A stretch of 64,000 nt of DNA from an uncultured Chloroflexota bacterium (GTDB lineage: Bacteria > Chloroflexota > Anaerolineae > Caldilineales > Caldilineaceae): assembly GCA_903858085.1 (NCBI GenBank), contig CAIOHJ010000289.1, positions 1 through 64,000 of the forward strand, in the 5' to 3' direction. The notes under the pieces are model-generated. The model saw only the letters and a program-made list of their open reading frames with translations, was not told the origin of the DNA and did no database searches. Shown here one piece after another: positions 8,863-18,209 of the stretch. The position numbers and the translations under genes are program-made. Every line of letters starts with the position of its first letter. Within the stretch, counting starts at the first letter, position 1.

Positions 8863-9810
8863 ATGCCTGCCTCTCATGAACTTCATGCCCTTCGTCAGAA
8901 ACAGATCGATAGACTGGCCCGCCTGCCCCACCAACTGGCCCGCCTGACCGCAACTGTGGACGAACTCGAATCAACCACTCCCTTTCTGGTTGGAGAATGG
9001 TCAATTGCCCAGAATCTTCACCACCTGGCTGATTCCCACATGAACAATTTCATTCGCTGCAAGCTGATTCTCACCGAAAGCGAACCCACACTCCCCGCCT
9101 ATGACCGGGATGGCTGGGTGGCGCTGGCTGACAGCAGAACAGCCCCTATCTCCGCTACGGTCGAACTGCTGCAAGGGCTGCACACCCGCTGGGTCTCCTT
9201 TTGGAAGACAGTGGCAGAAGACGAGTGGCAACGCAGTGGCCTCCACCCCGAAACAGGCAGAATCACACTCGCCGATATTTTGCGCAATTCCGCAGCCCAC
9301 GGCTGGAACCACCTTGCCATGATTCGTCGTACCCTGTTCGCACAGTACAGCGGCCTGCCCACCAGCCCAGAAGATCTGCTGGCTCGCATCGACCGAGAAT
9401 GGGATCGACTCCAAAAAGTGCTGCCAGACAAGGCAGCCATGGACACTTCCTTCGACGGCAGCTGGTCGCCCAAAATTCAGATTGCCCACCTCACCCTCTG
9501 GGAAACCTACCTGCTTCGTCATCTGATCAGCGGTGAACCCGCGCACAGCGTGCTCGAACTTGCACCCAACGACGACCCGTCTGAGCAGCTCGATGCCGTC
9601 AACGCCGCAGATGCAGCGCGCGCGCAGAACCTGCCCATCGAAGCCGTCTCCGACAAGGCCCACCATGTACACGCCGCAGTACGATCCGCCATTCTCTCGC
9701 TGAAGTGGCCAGAGTGGGTCCGCAGGGACAAAAACGGCGAACTGCCGGTCAGCAGATTGATCACCACTACCTATGAGCACTATCTGGAACACTGGCAGTC
9801 GCTTTTGTAA
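8863..9810 (+). CDS. Tandem DinB/YfiT-like protein
   Basis: This 315-residue protein appears to hold two DinB-type four-helix bundles in tandem. The first half has the metal-site pattern NLHHLADSHMN and later HGWNHLAMIRRTL. The second half repeats the architecture, with IAHLTLWETYLLRHL and a C-terminal YEHYLEHW. Such proteins are putative metal-dependent hydrolases or thiol transferases; no reaction can be assigned here. The ATG at 8863 follows AAGGGAGCTATGCC, and the ATG five bases upstream is out of frame. Its last 31 bp overlap, tail to tail, the end of the helicase gene on the other strand. Confidence 0.75.
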   Translation: MPASHELHALRQKQIDRLARLPHQLARLTATVDELESTTPFLVGEWSIAQNLHHLADSHMNNFIRCKLILTESEPTLPAYDRDGWVALADSRTAPISATVELLQGLHTRWVSFWKTVAEDEWQRSGLHPETGRITLADILRNSAAHGWNHLAMIRRTLFAQYSGLPTSPEDLLARIDREWDRLQKVLPDKAAMDTSFDGSWSPKIQIAHLTLWETYLLRHLISGEPAHSVLELAPNDDPSEQLDAVNAADAARAQNLPIEAVSDKAHHVHAAVRSAILSLKWPEWVRRDKNGELPVSRLITTTYEHYLEHWQSLL

Positions 9811-11888
9811 AGCAGTGCTGCCAGCTCCTCACGCACCTGCTCAGGTGCAGCACAGAGCGCCAGCCGGCTGACACCTTCGACAAAACGCGGCACATCAAAC
9901 TGCGCTGCCACTGCCTGCTGCCGGCTGGCATAAGGCAAAAGATGGGCGTATGCCCCCAGCGCCAGCATCCCTTCGTACTGGCGCACCTGCGCGTACAGGA
10001 AACGCTCGACCTGCTCCCCCCCGATCGAAGGCAGCGCGCGCGGCTCCTCGCCCAGCAACAGCGCCAACCCAGGTTGCACCGATTCTCTCACCGCCAGGTG
10101 AGGACGCAACAGCGCTAAGAGCAGATGCCCATAGACATCCCCCAGCCAATGAAAGAGCAGCCACCCTTCGGCTGTCTCCAACAGTGGCGCCTCCCCCACC
10201 CCCATCCCGACCTGAAGCGCCAGCTGCTGTGCCAGCTCGAAGCTGAGCAGCTGGCGCGACGACAAAAAGGGAAGCCGGCTCTGCTCCCCCTGCGTTCCCC
10301 CCCGCGTGACCCACAACGCCTCCCCGTCAAACCAGGTCACATCCAGCGAACGCCCTTCCAACGTCAACAGCTCACGATCCAACCAGAGAGGGTCCACCGC
10401 AGCCACGATCTGCTGGCTGTTCTGATCGCGAATTTTTACCGTCGGCGGGCGGTTTTGAATGTTGCTGTAGAGACTCATCGGCGCATGCTCGGACGATTGC
10501 TGGTCGACCAGCCGATTGAGTCGCTCGCCAGCACGCCATTCTCCCACCCGGGCACTCTGCAGATAGCGCATTTCCTGCAGAGCGCCAAGCAGCGCAGCAA
10601 GCTCGCTTTCGGCCATGACCCCCTCAAAAAGCAGACTCAACGAAGCCAGGCGTATCGCCCCGGTCGGGCTTTGCAACAAAAGGCTGAAAATCTGCTGCAC
10701 CGCTACCGAAGCACGAAACGGGGCTCGGGTCGGGACAGGTTCGGGCGCAGCAAGCAGCGCACGCAGCAGCGCTTCTTCCAGCGGGCTCCGAAAAAAACAG
10801 ACCGCCTGGATCGTCTGCCGTCGCCGCCCCGCACGCCCAATTCTCTGCACAAACGCCGCAGCACTGCCCGGTGCACCGATCTGAACCGCCACATCGATTG
10901 TGCCGATGTCGACCCCCAACTCCAAGGTGCTGCTGGCAAAACAGATCGCAGCGTCCGCCTGGGCAAACTGTTCCTCGATCTCGCGACGGCGCAGCCGATC
11001 CAGGTTGGAGTAGTGAACGTAAACCTGCTGGCCAAACGGCGACCCCATGCGCCGCACAGCCGTGGCATAAAGCTCCACCTCGGCGCGGGTGTTGCAGAAA
11101 ACCAGCGCCTTGCGCCAGCCAAGCGCCTGAAATTCTTCCAACAACGCCAACAACGCCTCTGCCGACTCTGCAGCCATCGCCCGCAGGGAGATTTGCTGGC
11201 TGCGCCCCCCCGGCACCACCACCACCCGGGCATCCGGGAAATAGCGTGCGGCAGCGCTCTCCGGCGCCGCCACCGTCGCCGAAAGTGCCACATACTGCAC
11301 AGCCGCATCGCTGGCATCGCCCTGCTGCGCTGCAAAGGTGCGGACCTGACGCAGCCGCGCAAGCAGCACGCGCAACTGGTCCCCGCGCACATCGCCGTCG
11401 AGCACATGCAGTTCGTCGATCACGACCCCACGCACCTGGGTCAAGGCTTTGGGCCGCCTGGCCAGCAAGGCATCCAGACTTTCTGGGGTCGTCAGCAGAA
11501 TCGAAGCAGGCCGTCGCGGGTCAAAGTCGTCTCGATCCCGGGTTTTCACCGCCAGCCGCACGCGCAGCCGATCCAGCGGGGCTGTCAGCCGGCCAGCAAT
11601 GTCGTTGACCAGCGCCCGGGTCGGCAAGAGATACAGCAGGGTCAATTGCATCGTTTGGCGCTCAGGGGCAAGATACCGCTCGATCAGGGGGGCCAGCGCC
11701 GCCTCGGTCTTGCCGCTGGCAGTCGGCGCACACAACATCACATTTTGCCCGGCAAGCAGCAGCGGAATGGCCGCTGCCTGCGCCGGGGTAAAATTGCCGT
11801 GACGGGCAAAAAAAGGAGACCAGGTGCGCGGAAGGCACGCCTTGATCAATTTGTACTCGTCCACAGGCCTCTCTGCGCTGTTCAACAC
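9780..11888 (-). CDS. Lhr-like DEAD/DEAH helicase
   Basis: This superfamily 2 helicase of 702 residues is complete in its core. The Q-motif region is FTPAQAAAIPLL, Walker A is CAPTASGKTE (Lys60), Walker B is VVIDELHVL (158-161), and motif III is ALSAT. Motif V is STLELGVDIG and motif VI is QRIGRAGRR. The DELH box and overall order resemble Lhr and the BrxHI helicases of BREX loci. It is the last gene of a four-gene minus-strand cassette, 19 bp after an ATPase gene. The start is GTG at 11888; a TTG follows directly and is possible. The C-terminal 300 residues are not a standard domain I can name. Confidence 0.85.
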   Translation of the reverse strand: MLNSAERPVDEYKLIKACLPRTWSPFFARHGNFTPAQAAAIPLLLAGQNVMLCAPTASGKTEAALAPLIERYLAPERQTMQLTLLYLLPTRALVNDIAGRLTAPLDRLRVRLAVKTRDRDDFDPRRPASILLTTPESLDALLARRPKALTQVRGVVIDELHVLDGDVRGDQLRVLLARLRQVRTFAAQQGDASDAAVQYVALSATVAAPESAAARYFPDARVVVVPGGRSQQISLRAMAAESAEALLALLEEFQALGWRKALVFCNTRAEVELYATAVRRMGSPFGQQVYVHYSNLDRLRRREIEEQFAQADAAICFASSTLELGVDIGTIDVAVQIGAPGSAAAFVQRIGRAGRRRQTIQAVCFFRSPLEEALLRALLAAPEPVPTRAPFRASVAVQQIFSLLLQSPTGAIRLASLSLLFEGVMAESELAALLGALQEMRYLQSARVGEWRAGERLNRLVDQQSSEHAPMSLYSNIQNRPPTVKIRDQNSQQIVAAVDPLWLDRELLTLEGRSLDVTWFDGEALWVTRGGTQGEQSRLPFLSSRQLLSFELAQQLALQVGMGVGEAPLLETAEGWLLFHWLGDVYGHLLLALLRPHLAVRESVQPGLALLLGEEPRALPSIGGEQVERFLYAQVRQYEGMLALGAYAHLLPYASRQQAVAAQFDVPRFVEGVSRLALCAAPEQVREELAALLYKSDCQCSR

Positions 11889-11907
11889 CCACCCGCCGGT
11901 TCAACCG

Positions 11908-13311
11908 CTACAACTTCAAACCCGCCTTCAACTCATGCGTCATCGTCTCTGCCATGTAATTCGGGTGTAGATAAAGCAGGTCACACGTCGTCACAGCATT
12001 GCGGATCAGCTCGCGCAGGTTGATGCGGTGTTGTGCCAGCGCCCGCGCCAGCAGCCCGGGGACCACCGCAGCGGCCTCCGCGTAGCGCTCCGGTGCAGCC
12101 GTGTAGCCATAGGCCATGGTGTGGTAGCGCAGCAACGTGTTGTAAAACTCACGAATATCTCGCTCGATAAAGCGGTCGTCCAGCCGCACCAGATGGGACG
12201 GTGCCAGCCAGGTGCCTACAGCCATGCGGTCCACACTCTCGGTCAGCGCAAACAGAAAGAAAAGATGAGGCTCCGAGCTGTAGCAGACCGGATAGTCGGC
12301 GCGCGGGTTTTCTGGAATCTCGCGACGGGCGTCGATCCGCCCATTGTTCAGGCCCAGCGCGCTGACAATCATGGCCTTGAAAAAAGAGTCGGCACGCTCC
12401 CGCTGTGCGCCGCGCAACAACGAGTAATGTTCTGATTCGTCGATCAACACAGCGATGCCGCTGTAGCCGACCAGCGTAGCCAACAACCCGATGCCGGTGA
12501 GCAGATAGCTGTACTGCCGGGCATTCTCGCCGTTGATGTAAAGACGGGGCGGGCGTTTGAGGCAGCTTTTCATGTCGGTCTGCGGTTTGGTCTGCCCGCT
12601 CAACCACGCCACCGTCTCCTCCAGCGCGCTCTGGCTGGGGCATTGCTGCAGCGCGGTCAGGGCAGCCGCCAGCGGGCACTCGTTCACCGGGCGTGGGCAA
12701 AGCCGCACAAACTCGGCCACAGCCCCCGGCTGGGCCAGCACCCTCTCGACCAGGGGAAGCAACCCCTGCCGGGCGCTGTCCGGGTAGCGCAGAGCGACCA
12801 CCAGCGCCTCGTAAATCTTGTGTGCTTTGCTGGGGGGCACCTCTACCAGATCCAGGCTGGCCCCTGCGACCAAAAAATTCTCGCGCAGCGCACGCCGCGC
12901 GGCCAGCTCGATGTAGTGGCTCTTGCCAAAGCCATAATCCCCAATCACAGCAAGGACGTCGCCGCCCCGTTCGTGGCTGCGGTCCAGTGCCCGGTCCAGC
13001 GTGACCCGCTCCGCCTCCAACCCGATCGTCAACGTCTCAGCATCCTGGATCGGCACAATGCCGACCCGCAGCGCTTCCAGCGTCTGACGGGCACGAAACT
13101 GGTCTGTCTCCAGGGGCAGCCGGGGGGCCACTTCGGCCAGCGGCTGTGGCTGCACAGACAGCGCCGCGTAAGACGCAGGTGAAAACTCCTTGGCAGGCAA
13201 ACGAAAACGGCGCCCCGCCGCAAAAAGCACTTCCCATTCGTAGCCGCCCATATAGGTTTTGAGCAGCTGGCCCGCACCAAAATGTGGATGATGAACCGTT
13301 TGTGGCTCCAC
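11908..13311 (-). CDS. BREX-type ATP-binding protein (DUF2791-like), first copy
   Basis: This is a P-loop ATPase of 467 residues. The first 40 residues form a small beta-rich unit (HFGAGQLLKTY...YEWEVLF..GRRFRLP) like the short DUF3553-type domains near helicases. Walker A is GDYGFGKSH (Lys130). Walker B is IAVLIDESEH (Asp291, Glu292). GDYGxGKSH with an aliphatic-DE Walker B is typical of the BrxC/BrxD (DUF2791) ATPases of BREX and related defence loci. The start is GTG after GAGGTAGCCT. It lies 11 bp after the related ATPase gene and 19 bp before the helicase gene, so they are very likely cotranscribed and act together. Confidence 0.82.
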   Translation of the reverse strand: MEPQTVHHPHFGAGQLLKTYMGGYEWEVLFAAGRRFRLPAKEFSPASYAALSVQPQPLAEVAPRLPLETDQFRARQTLEALRVGIVPIQDAETLTIGLEAERVTLDRALDRSHERGGDVLAVIGDYGFGKSHYIELAARRALRENFLVAGASLDLVEVPPSKAHKIYEALVVALRYPDSARQGLLPLVERVLAQPGAVAEFVRLCPRPVNECPLAAALTALQQCPSQSALEETVAWLSGQTKPQTDMKSCLKRPPRLYINGENARQYSYLLTGIGLLATLVGYSGIAVLIDESEHYSLLRGAQRERADSFFKAMIVSALGLNNGRIDARREIPENPRADYPVCYSSEPHLFFLFALTESVDRMAVGTWLAPSHLVRLDDRFIERDIREFYNTLLRYHTMAYGYTAAPERYAEAAAVVPGLLARALAQHRINLRELIRNAVTTCDLLYLHPNYMAETMTHELKAGLKL

Positions 13312-13322
13312 AGGCTACCTCG

Positions 13323-14621
13323 TCAATAAGGACTCTGTTGTGCGTCAGCCAGCAGAGTGAGTGCATCGCTCTGCCCCTTGATCAGCGCAGCCGCAACCTC
13401 GGGCGTCAGCGCAACCTCACCTTCCTCTTTTTGCCGATACCACTCGGTCACCACCGTCTTGACAAAAAGACGACGATGGCTGATCGCCAGGTAGGCGCCG
13501 CGGGCCGCTGCAGAGAGCGCATGGATGTTGCCCATCTGCACCTCCTGGTTCAGCTTGAGCCCATAGGCCAGTTCAAAAATCGGCAGCAGCCGGTAGCCGA
13601 TCTGTTCGAGCAATTCCTCGTCGGGCAAGTCGAGATGCTCCAGGTCGATCTGGGGGCTGAATGGGTTGCTGCGCGAAAAAAAGTTGGCAGCCTGCACACG
13701 TTGCTGCAGCGCTGGATATTTGGGCACCACTGTGTTGAGAAAATCGGGCGGCACCGCATACATGAACAGCGCGCCAGGCAGGTCTTCGCGACAGCGGTCG
13801 ATTACCTCGCGCAGGTTGTCGGTCGCCGTCTTCTCCGCTTTGCCGCCGATGCTCAACATGCGGTCCCCTTCATCAAAAAGGAGCGCCAGCCCACTGTAGC
13901 CCAACGCGCGCACTGTCTGACAGAGCGAACGGAGCATCTTGAACGCGTTGTTTTTGTTGATCTTCTCTGTCACCCCGATCGTGCGCAGGTCGCGCATGTC
14001 CTCCGGGCTGACCTCCTCGCCGTGCAGCCAGCGCTCCAACGACTCCAGCCGTCTTGTCTGGCCGCGCAGCAGCGCCGTGAGATACCCCTGAATGGCCTTG
14101 TGGTAGCTGAGGCTGTCGATGGCGGTGCTGGCCACAGTCTGCAGCAACGCACGCACTTCGGGCAGCGCCTCCGCCCCTTGCTCCCCCAGATCCACCCCTT
14201 GCGGGGTGAGCAGCCGGCGCAGGGTCCCCTCGACAAAGCGCGTCAACCCCTGTTCGTCTTCACCCAGCCCACCCAGCTCGTGCCAGACCAACGCCGAGGC
14301 CACCGCACTGTAGACGCGCCGCTGGTCGTCGTACGGGCTCTCCTTGGGGCTCAGGTCGACCTTGCTGACTGCAAAATTGCGCTGCCAGGCGCGGTCGCGC
14401 ACGCAGTACAGAAAATGTGACTTGCCTGCGCCGTAGTCACCCACCACCAACTTGAAGACCGCTCCCCCCTCAGCCAGATACGAGCCCAGATAGTGGGTGT
14501 CGATGGCGTTGAGCAGCGATTCATTGCCAGCGTTGTAGTAACTGACTCCTTTGGAAGGAGGGATTCCCGACTGGCCGAGCGTCTCGACAATCTGGCGGGC
14601 AAGCCGTGGTTCCGGCAACAT
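13323..14621 (-). CDS. BrxD-like ATP-binding protein (DUF2791), second copy
   Basis: This 432-residue P-loop ATPase has Walker A VVGDYGAGKSHF (Lys67) and Walker B LALLFDEGD (Asp250, Glu251). These fit the BREX ATP-binding domain family better than the neighbouring copy does. The N-terminal helix region (LARQIVETLGQSGIPPSKGV) precedes the P-loop by about 45 residues, as in BrxD. The ATG has AAAGGAG nine bases ahead. The two ATPases share GDYGxGKSH but differ greatly in length and in the segment between the Walker motifs, so they are old paralogues and not a recent duplication. Confidence 0.85.
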   Translation of the reverse strand: MLPEPRLARQIVETLGQSGIPPSKGVSYYNAGNESLLNAIDTHYLGSYLAEGGAVFKLVVGDYGAGKSHFLYCVRDRAWQRNFAVSKVDLSPKESPYDDQRRVYSAVASALVWHELGGLGEDEQGLTRFVEGTLRRLLTPQGVDLGEQGAEALPEVRALLQTVASTAIDSLSYHKAIQGYLTALLRGQTRRLESLERWLHGEEVSPEDMRDLRTIGVTEKINKNNAFKMLRSLCQTVRALGYSGLALLFDEGDRMLSIGGKAEKTATDNLREVIDRCREDLPGALFMYAVPPDFLNTVVPKYPALQQRVQAANFFSRSNPFSPQIDLEHLDLPDEELLEQIGYRLLPIFELAYGLKLNQEVQMGNIHALSAAARGAYLAISHRRLFVKTVVTEWYRQKEEGEVALTPEVAAALIKGQSDALTLLADAQQSPY

Positions 14622-14626
14622 AACCG

Positions 14627-15655
14627 CTACTCCTTTTCAAATTCGATGTCGGCAATGTAGCGCCCATCGTAAGGGGAATCCCCCTCGACAATCCACATGC
14701 TTTTGGTCGGGCTGTCGGTCTGCGACTTGGTTGCACTGTGCACTTTGACCTGCATCCCCTGGTGGACCAGCCGCTGTTGCCCAGTGATCCGGTAAAAATC
14801 ATAGATAAACTGGGCTCGACTGTATTCGGTGAAGGTGCGCTTGCTGGGCTCGCCCGCAAAGGTGCGTCCCTGCCGCAGCATCACCACTTCCAGATAGACA
14901 TCGACCACATTGACGCGGCTGGCTGTGCTGGCACGCTTGCGCTGCACCGTCTGATACGCGTCGTACAACTGCGCCAGCCAGGCCGCGCCCCCCACAGGGC
15001 GATTTTCGATCTCTTTGACAGCTGCCAGGTACGCTTTGAGAACCGCTTCTACCGTGATCGACAGATGGGGAGCGACCGTATCCTTGCCGTAGCGCAACAC
15101 ACAGGAACGGCGGGCGAAATTGGCGTCCAGCTCAAAGCGGCCGATCGTAAACTTGGGAGGGCGCCCGCCCAGATGTACCCCCAACGACTCCAGAGCAGCC
15201 CGCAGCTTCACCCCAAACTCATCCCCCAGCGCCCGCTGAGCCAGGTCCAGCTCGCTCTGCAACGACGGGATCAACGCAGCGACGGCAGCTTCCTTGCGGG
15301 TCAGCAGAAAAACCAACGCCTTGTCCAGCCGAGCCACATCCACCGGTTCGGCGCGCAGCGCGTTGGAGGCTTCTTTGAGTGCAGAGAGGAGCAGGGTCAG
15401 ATTTTTGACCTCGCGACGCAGCTCTGGGGCCAACGGATCGATGCCTTCTTCCTTGACCTTGACGCGGGCAAATGCATCCTGGGCTGCTGCAACCGTAGTT
15501 TCTTCGGTCGCGTATTCCTGCAACGCACGCACCGTCTTGCTGAGCGCATCGCCGGTGAGCTTGAACGCAGACAGCACCGCAGCAGCACGTTTCTGGCGCA
15601 GGAGGCAGGTCTCGGTCAGTTGAGTCAGCTGAAGAAGAAGGGTTTCGTTTGGCAT
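14627..15655 (-). CDS. Unknown protein, first gene of the ATPase-helicase cassette
   Basis: I do not recognise this 342-residue protein by motif. Residues 1-160 are helix-forming with many Leu/Ala/Glu heptad-like stretches (LTLLLSALKEASNALRAE). Residues 160-342 look mixed alpha/beta, with several aromatic-rich strands and an acidic end (DIEFEKE). There is no signal peptide or membrane segment. Five bases separate it from the BrxD-like gene. By position it could take the place of the TerB-like SngA protein that accompanies an ATPase and helicase in Shango systems, but I could not see a TerB motif. Ribosome site is weak (ACGAGCTGCT). Confidence 0.7.
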   Translation of the reverse strand: MPNETLLLQLTQLTETCLLRQKRAAAVLSAFKLTGDALSKTVRALQEYATEETTVAAAQDAFARVKVKEEGIDPLAPELRREVKNLTLLLSALKEASNALRAEPVDVARLDKALVFLLTRKEAAVAALIPSLQSELDLAQRALGDEFGVKLRAALESLGVHLGGRPPKFTIGRFELDANFARRSCVLRYGKDTVAPHLSITVEAVLKAYLAAVKEIENRPVGGAAWLAQLYDAYQTVQRKRASTASRVNVVDVYLEVVMLRQGRTFAGEPSKRTFTEYSRAQFIYDFYRITGQQRLVHQGMQVKVHSATKSQTDSPTKSMWIVEGDSPYDGRYIADIEFEKE

Positions 15656-15882
15656 AGCAGCTCGTGATTTTTACACTGGCAAACAGACATAAAAGATGTT
15701 GAAAATAATACACCGACGGTCAGAAAAATGCTATTGAGCCTTTGCCCAATTCGAGTTTCTTCGACCGTTTCTGCCATGGGGGCGAGCTGTGCCCGCACAA
15801 GCCTCCCCGGGTGCCTGCAGAGAGCACAGGTGCGGTCAAAAACCACCGATCTTCTTGGCGGGCATGTGGTCGTGGATCAGGG
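15656..15882. other. AT-rich gap between subtilase and defence-like cassette
   Basis: These 227 bp separate the subtilase stop from the cassette's first start on the minus strand. The 60 bp nearest the cassette (15665-15735) are clearly AT-richer than surroundings, which fits a promoter. A TATTAT box exists on the minus strand at 15710-15705 but has no matching -35. I see no gene or strong hairpin here. Confidence 0.5.
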
Positions 15883-18105
15883 TCAAAACACAGCCAGCCC
15901 CCCCTGCAGCTGGCCGGCCACGACCAGCGCATAGTCCTGCGGGCCAGCCAGCAGATTGGTGGCCGTGATCTGGACCAGATACTCCCCCGGCAGCGGGTTG
16001 TCCAGCCGCACAACCTCCACGTTGTTCTCCGGGTCCGGAATCTTCAGGCTGCCAGGCAAATTGCCGTTCCCCATCCATTTCTGCCGGGAAGGCAGATGCT
16101 GGACAAACAGATCCAGGTTGTTCTGCAACGCACGCGCCGGCAGGTCGGTCCAGACCAGACAGATGCGCAGCCACGCACCACCGCTGACGCTGAACTGAAT
16201 GCGGATGCGGCTGCCACTGTCAGGAAGCTGCTGCGCAGGCGTCTGCCATGTATCCAAAAACTGAAGTTCAAAAGAGACACTCGGATTGGGAAGCACCCAG
16301 GGCATGTACAAAAAACCAAACCCCTGATGATAGTTGGGCAGATCCCCGTGGTCGGCCAAGGCATCCGCCGCAGTGAGCGAACGCCCACCGTTGAGCAGCG
16401 TGGCCTTGAGCAGCGCAGCACTTGGCATGTGGCCGCGCTGCGTACGGTAGTATTCGCGCACAAGCGCAGCACAGCCCGAAACCAGCGGCGCAGCCATGCT
16501 GGTCCCCCCCAGAAACGCATAGCGCGGGTTGGCAGCGTACAGCCCCCAAAACTTGTCGGCCGGTGCCGTCAACGACCGAACAGACAAAATATCGGTGCCC
16601 GGCGCCACCAGGTCAGGCTTGATGCGGCGGTCGTCGCACGGTCCACGGCTGCTGAACGCAGCAAGCGCCTCCGGGTCGCCAGATACCTTCTCGTCAGCAA
16701 TCGGCACCTGCGGAAAATGACCAGGATTGAATTGCTTCCAGGTAAACTGGGCATAGCCGCCACTTTGACGGTTGCTGCGGCTGGCCCCTACGGTCAGACC
16801 ATTCTTCGACGAGCCAGGCGACCCGATCGAAAGCCAATCTACAAAACCCGGCTGGCTGTGAAGCGCTGCACTGGCATCCCCTTCGTTGCCCGCAGCAATC
16901 ACAACAAGCATATCTTTGTGGCTCTGAACAAATTCGTCGACCTCAATCGAGTGATTGGTGTAGCGCGAGGCAGTGCGTGAGGCCCAGCTGTTGTTGTGGA
17001 TGCGCACACCAGCCTGGTACGCCTCGTCGAACAATTCGTTCAGATCCGCAGGCAACCCGCCCAATGTTCCATCACGAGTCAAAATCGACTGGAAATAAAG
17101 CTGCGCCGCCGGCGCTGTCCCCCGAATCGTCCCAGCAGACGCTGCACCGTCACCCGCCACAGAACCGGCCACATGGGTGCCGTGCCCGTTGGGGTCACTG
17201 GCGTCGCCTGGGCGGCCGAGCGCCCTGACCCCGACAACCCGCCCCTGAAAGTCGGGGTGCAGCTGGTCAAGGCCAGTGTCCGCCACACCAACCACCTCCC
17301 CCACCCCCGTGTAGGGCACCGTCGGCGTGGCAGAAGAGACAGAATCGATGCCAAGCAGCTGGCGGGCAAGGTCGTTGCACAGTTCAGGAGCGACATAGCG
17401 CTCGACAACCGCTACCTCGGGCAACCGCGCCAGGTCGCTGCGCAACGGAGAGTCCTCAAAGAGCCGGACGCGCACCTTGCGCCCACCCGCAGCGACCACA
17501 GCCACCTGATTGGCCCCCAGCCAATCGAGCACAACGGCGCGATCCTGCACACGGTGCAGACGCACATCGTAGAGAAGCCCCTGCGGCACCGTCTGCACAA
17601 CCTGGACGTCCGCCAGCACCCCCTTGGGCATCGCTGCGCCGGAGACCATCTCTTTGTAGATCTGCACGCCACGCACATAGGGCAACTGTCGCAGGGCCCG
17701 GAGCTGGCTGACACTGAGCCGCGCCGTGAAACGACTCGGCGCCAACTGCTCGAGCAAAGCTACGCCCAGCGCCTGCAGTTCGTCCCGACGGCCCTTCAAC
17801 ACCGGCCCGCTGAGCTCCACCACGTAAAAGTCTGCGGGCGCAGCCACGTAATCCGATTCCCCAATCCCCTTGTCCAACGCAAACGCCGCATCGGCAGGGG
17901 CAGACTCGACCAGCGCAGCCGGAGAAGAGAGCGGTTCATCCAACAGCTGAACGATCACGCCCTGCGCCTCCAAGAGAGGAATGAGCGCCTCATCGATCTG
18001 GCCAACATAATACCCCTGCGCCCGCTCCGTCTGCGTCATCGCTGCGCTCGCAGCAGCCTCCTCGTACTCGTGCATGAAATGGGCGATGATCGTTTTTTGG
18101 GACAT
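15883..18105 (-). CDS. Subtilisin-like serine protease (S8), no signal peptide
   Basis: This 740-residue protein has a complete S8 triad: Asp276 in VADTGLD, His308 in NGHGTH and Ser536 in GGTSMAAP. The oxyanion Asn407 lies in AAGNEGD. About 260 residues precede the catalytic domain and about 150 follow, the latter looking like a beta-rich P-domain-type end. The N-terminus (MSQKTIIAHFMHEYEEAAA) is hydrophilic with no signal peptide, so it may act in the cytosol. I chose the ATG at 18105 because AGGGGGAAG lies just ahead; an ATG nine codons upstream lacks a good site. It lies 104 bp after the E2 gene and 228 bp before the ATPase-helicase cassette, so it could belong functionally to either or neither. 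Confidence 0.88.
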   Translation of the reverse strand: MSQKTIIAHFMHEYEEAAASAAMTQTERAQGYYVGQIDEALIPLLEAQGVIVQLLDEPLSSPAALVESAPADAAFALDKGIGESDYVAAPADFYVVELSGPVLKGRRDELQALGVALLEQLAPSRFTARLSVSQLRALRQLPYVRGVQIYKEMVSGAAMPKGVLADVQVVQTVPQGLLYDVRLHRVQDRAVVLDWLGANQVAVVAAGGRKVRVRLFEDSPLRSDLARLPEVAVVERYVAPELCNDLARQLLGIDSVSSATPTVPYTGVGEVVGVADTGLDQLHPDFQGRVVGVRALGRPGDASDPNGHGTHVAGSVAGDGAASAGTIRGTAPAAQLYFQSILTRDGTLGGLPADLNELFDEAYQAGVRIHNNSWASRTASRYTNHSIEVDEFVQSHKDMLVVIAAGNEGDASAALHSQPGFVDWLSIGSPGSSKNGLTVGASRSNRQSGGYAQFTWKQFNPGHFPQVPIADEKVSGDPEALAAFSSRGPCDDRRIKPDLVAPGTDILSVRSLTAPADKFWGLYAANPRYAFLGGTSMAAPLVSGCAALVREYYRTQRGHMPSAALLKATLLNGGRSLTAADALADHGDLPNYHQGFGFLYMPWVLPNPSVSFELQFLDTWQTPAQQLPDSGSRIRIQFSVSGGAWLRICLVWTDLPARALQNNLDLFVQHLPSRQKWMGNGNLPGSLKIPDPENNVEVVRLDNPLPGEYLVQITATNLLAGPQDYALVVAGQLQGGLAVF

Positions 18106-18209
18106 GCGGCTTCCCCCTGACTCCTCTTTCATGTGACGGCTCCCCCCAAAACAGAGCAGGAATCGTCAGGGTTGTTTGCACTGCAAGGTGGTTGTACAGC
18201 CCCCCCCTG

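Noticed and set aside
9780..15655. Complete BREX locus
   Set aside because: No PglX methylase, PglZ phosphatase, BrxL protease or BrxC-size ATPase is present, so only BREX-like parts can be claimed.
15742..16980. 412-codon plus-strand frame opposite the subtilase
   Set aside because: Arg/Gln/Pro-rich reverse complement of the S8 catalytic domain; no own features.
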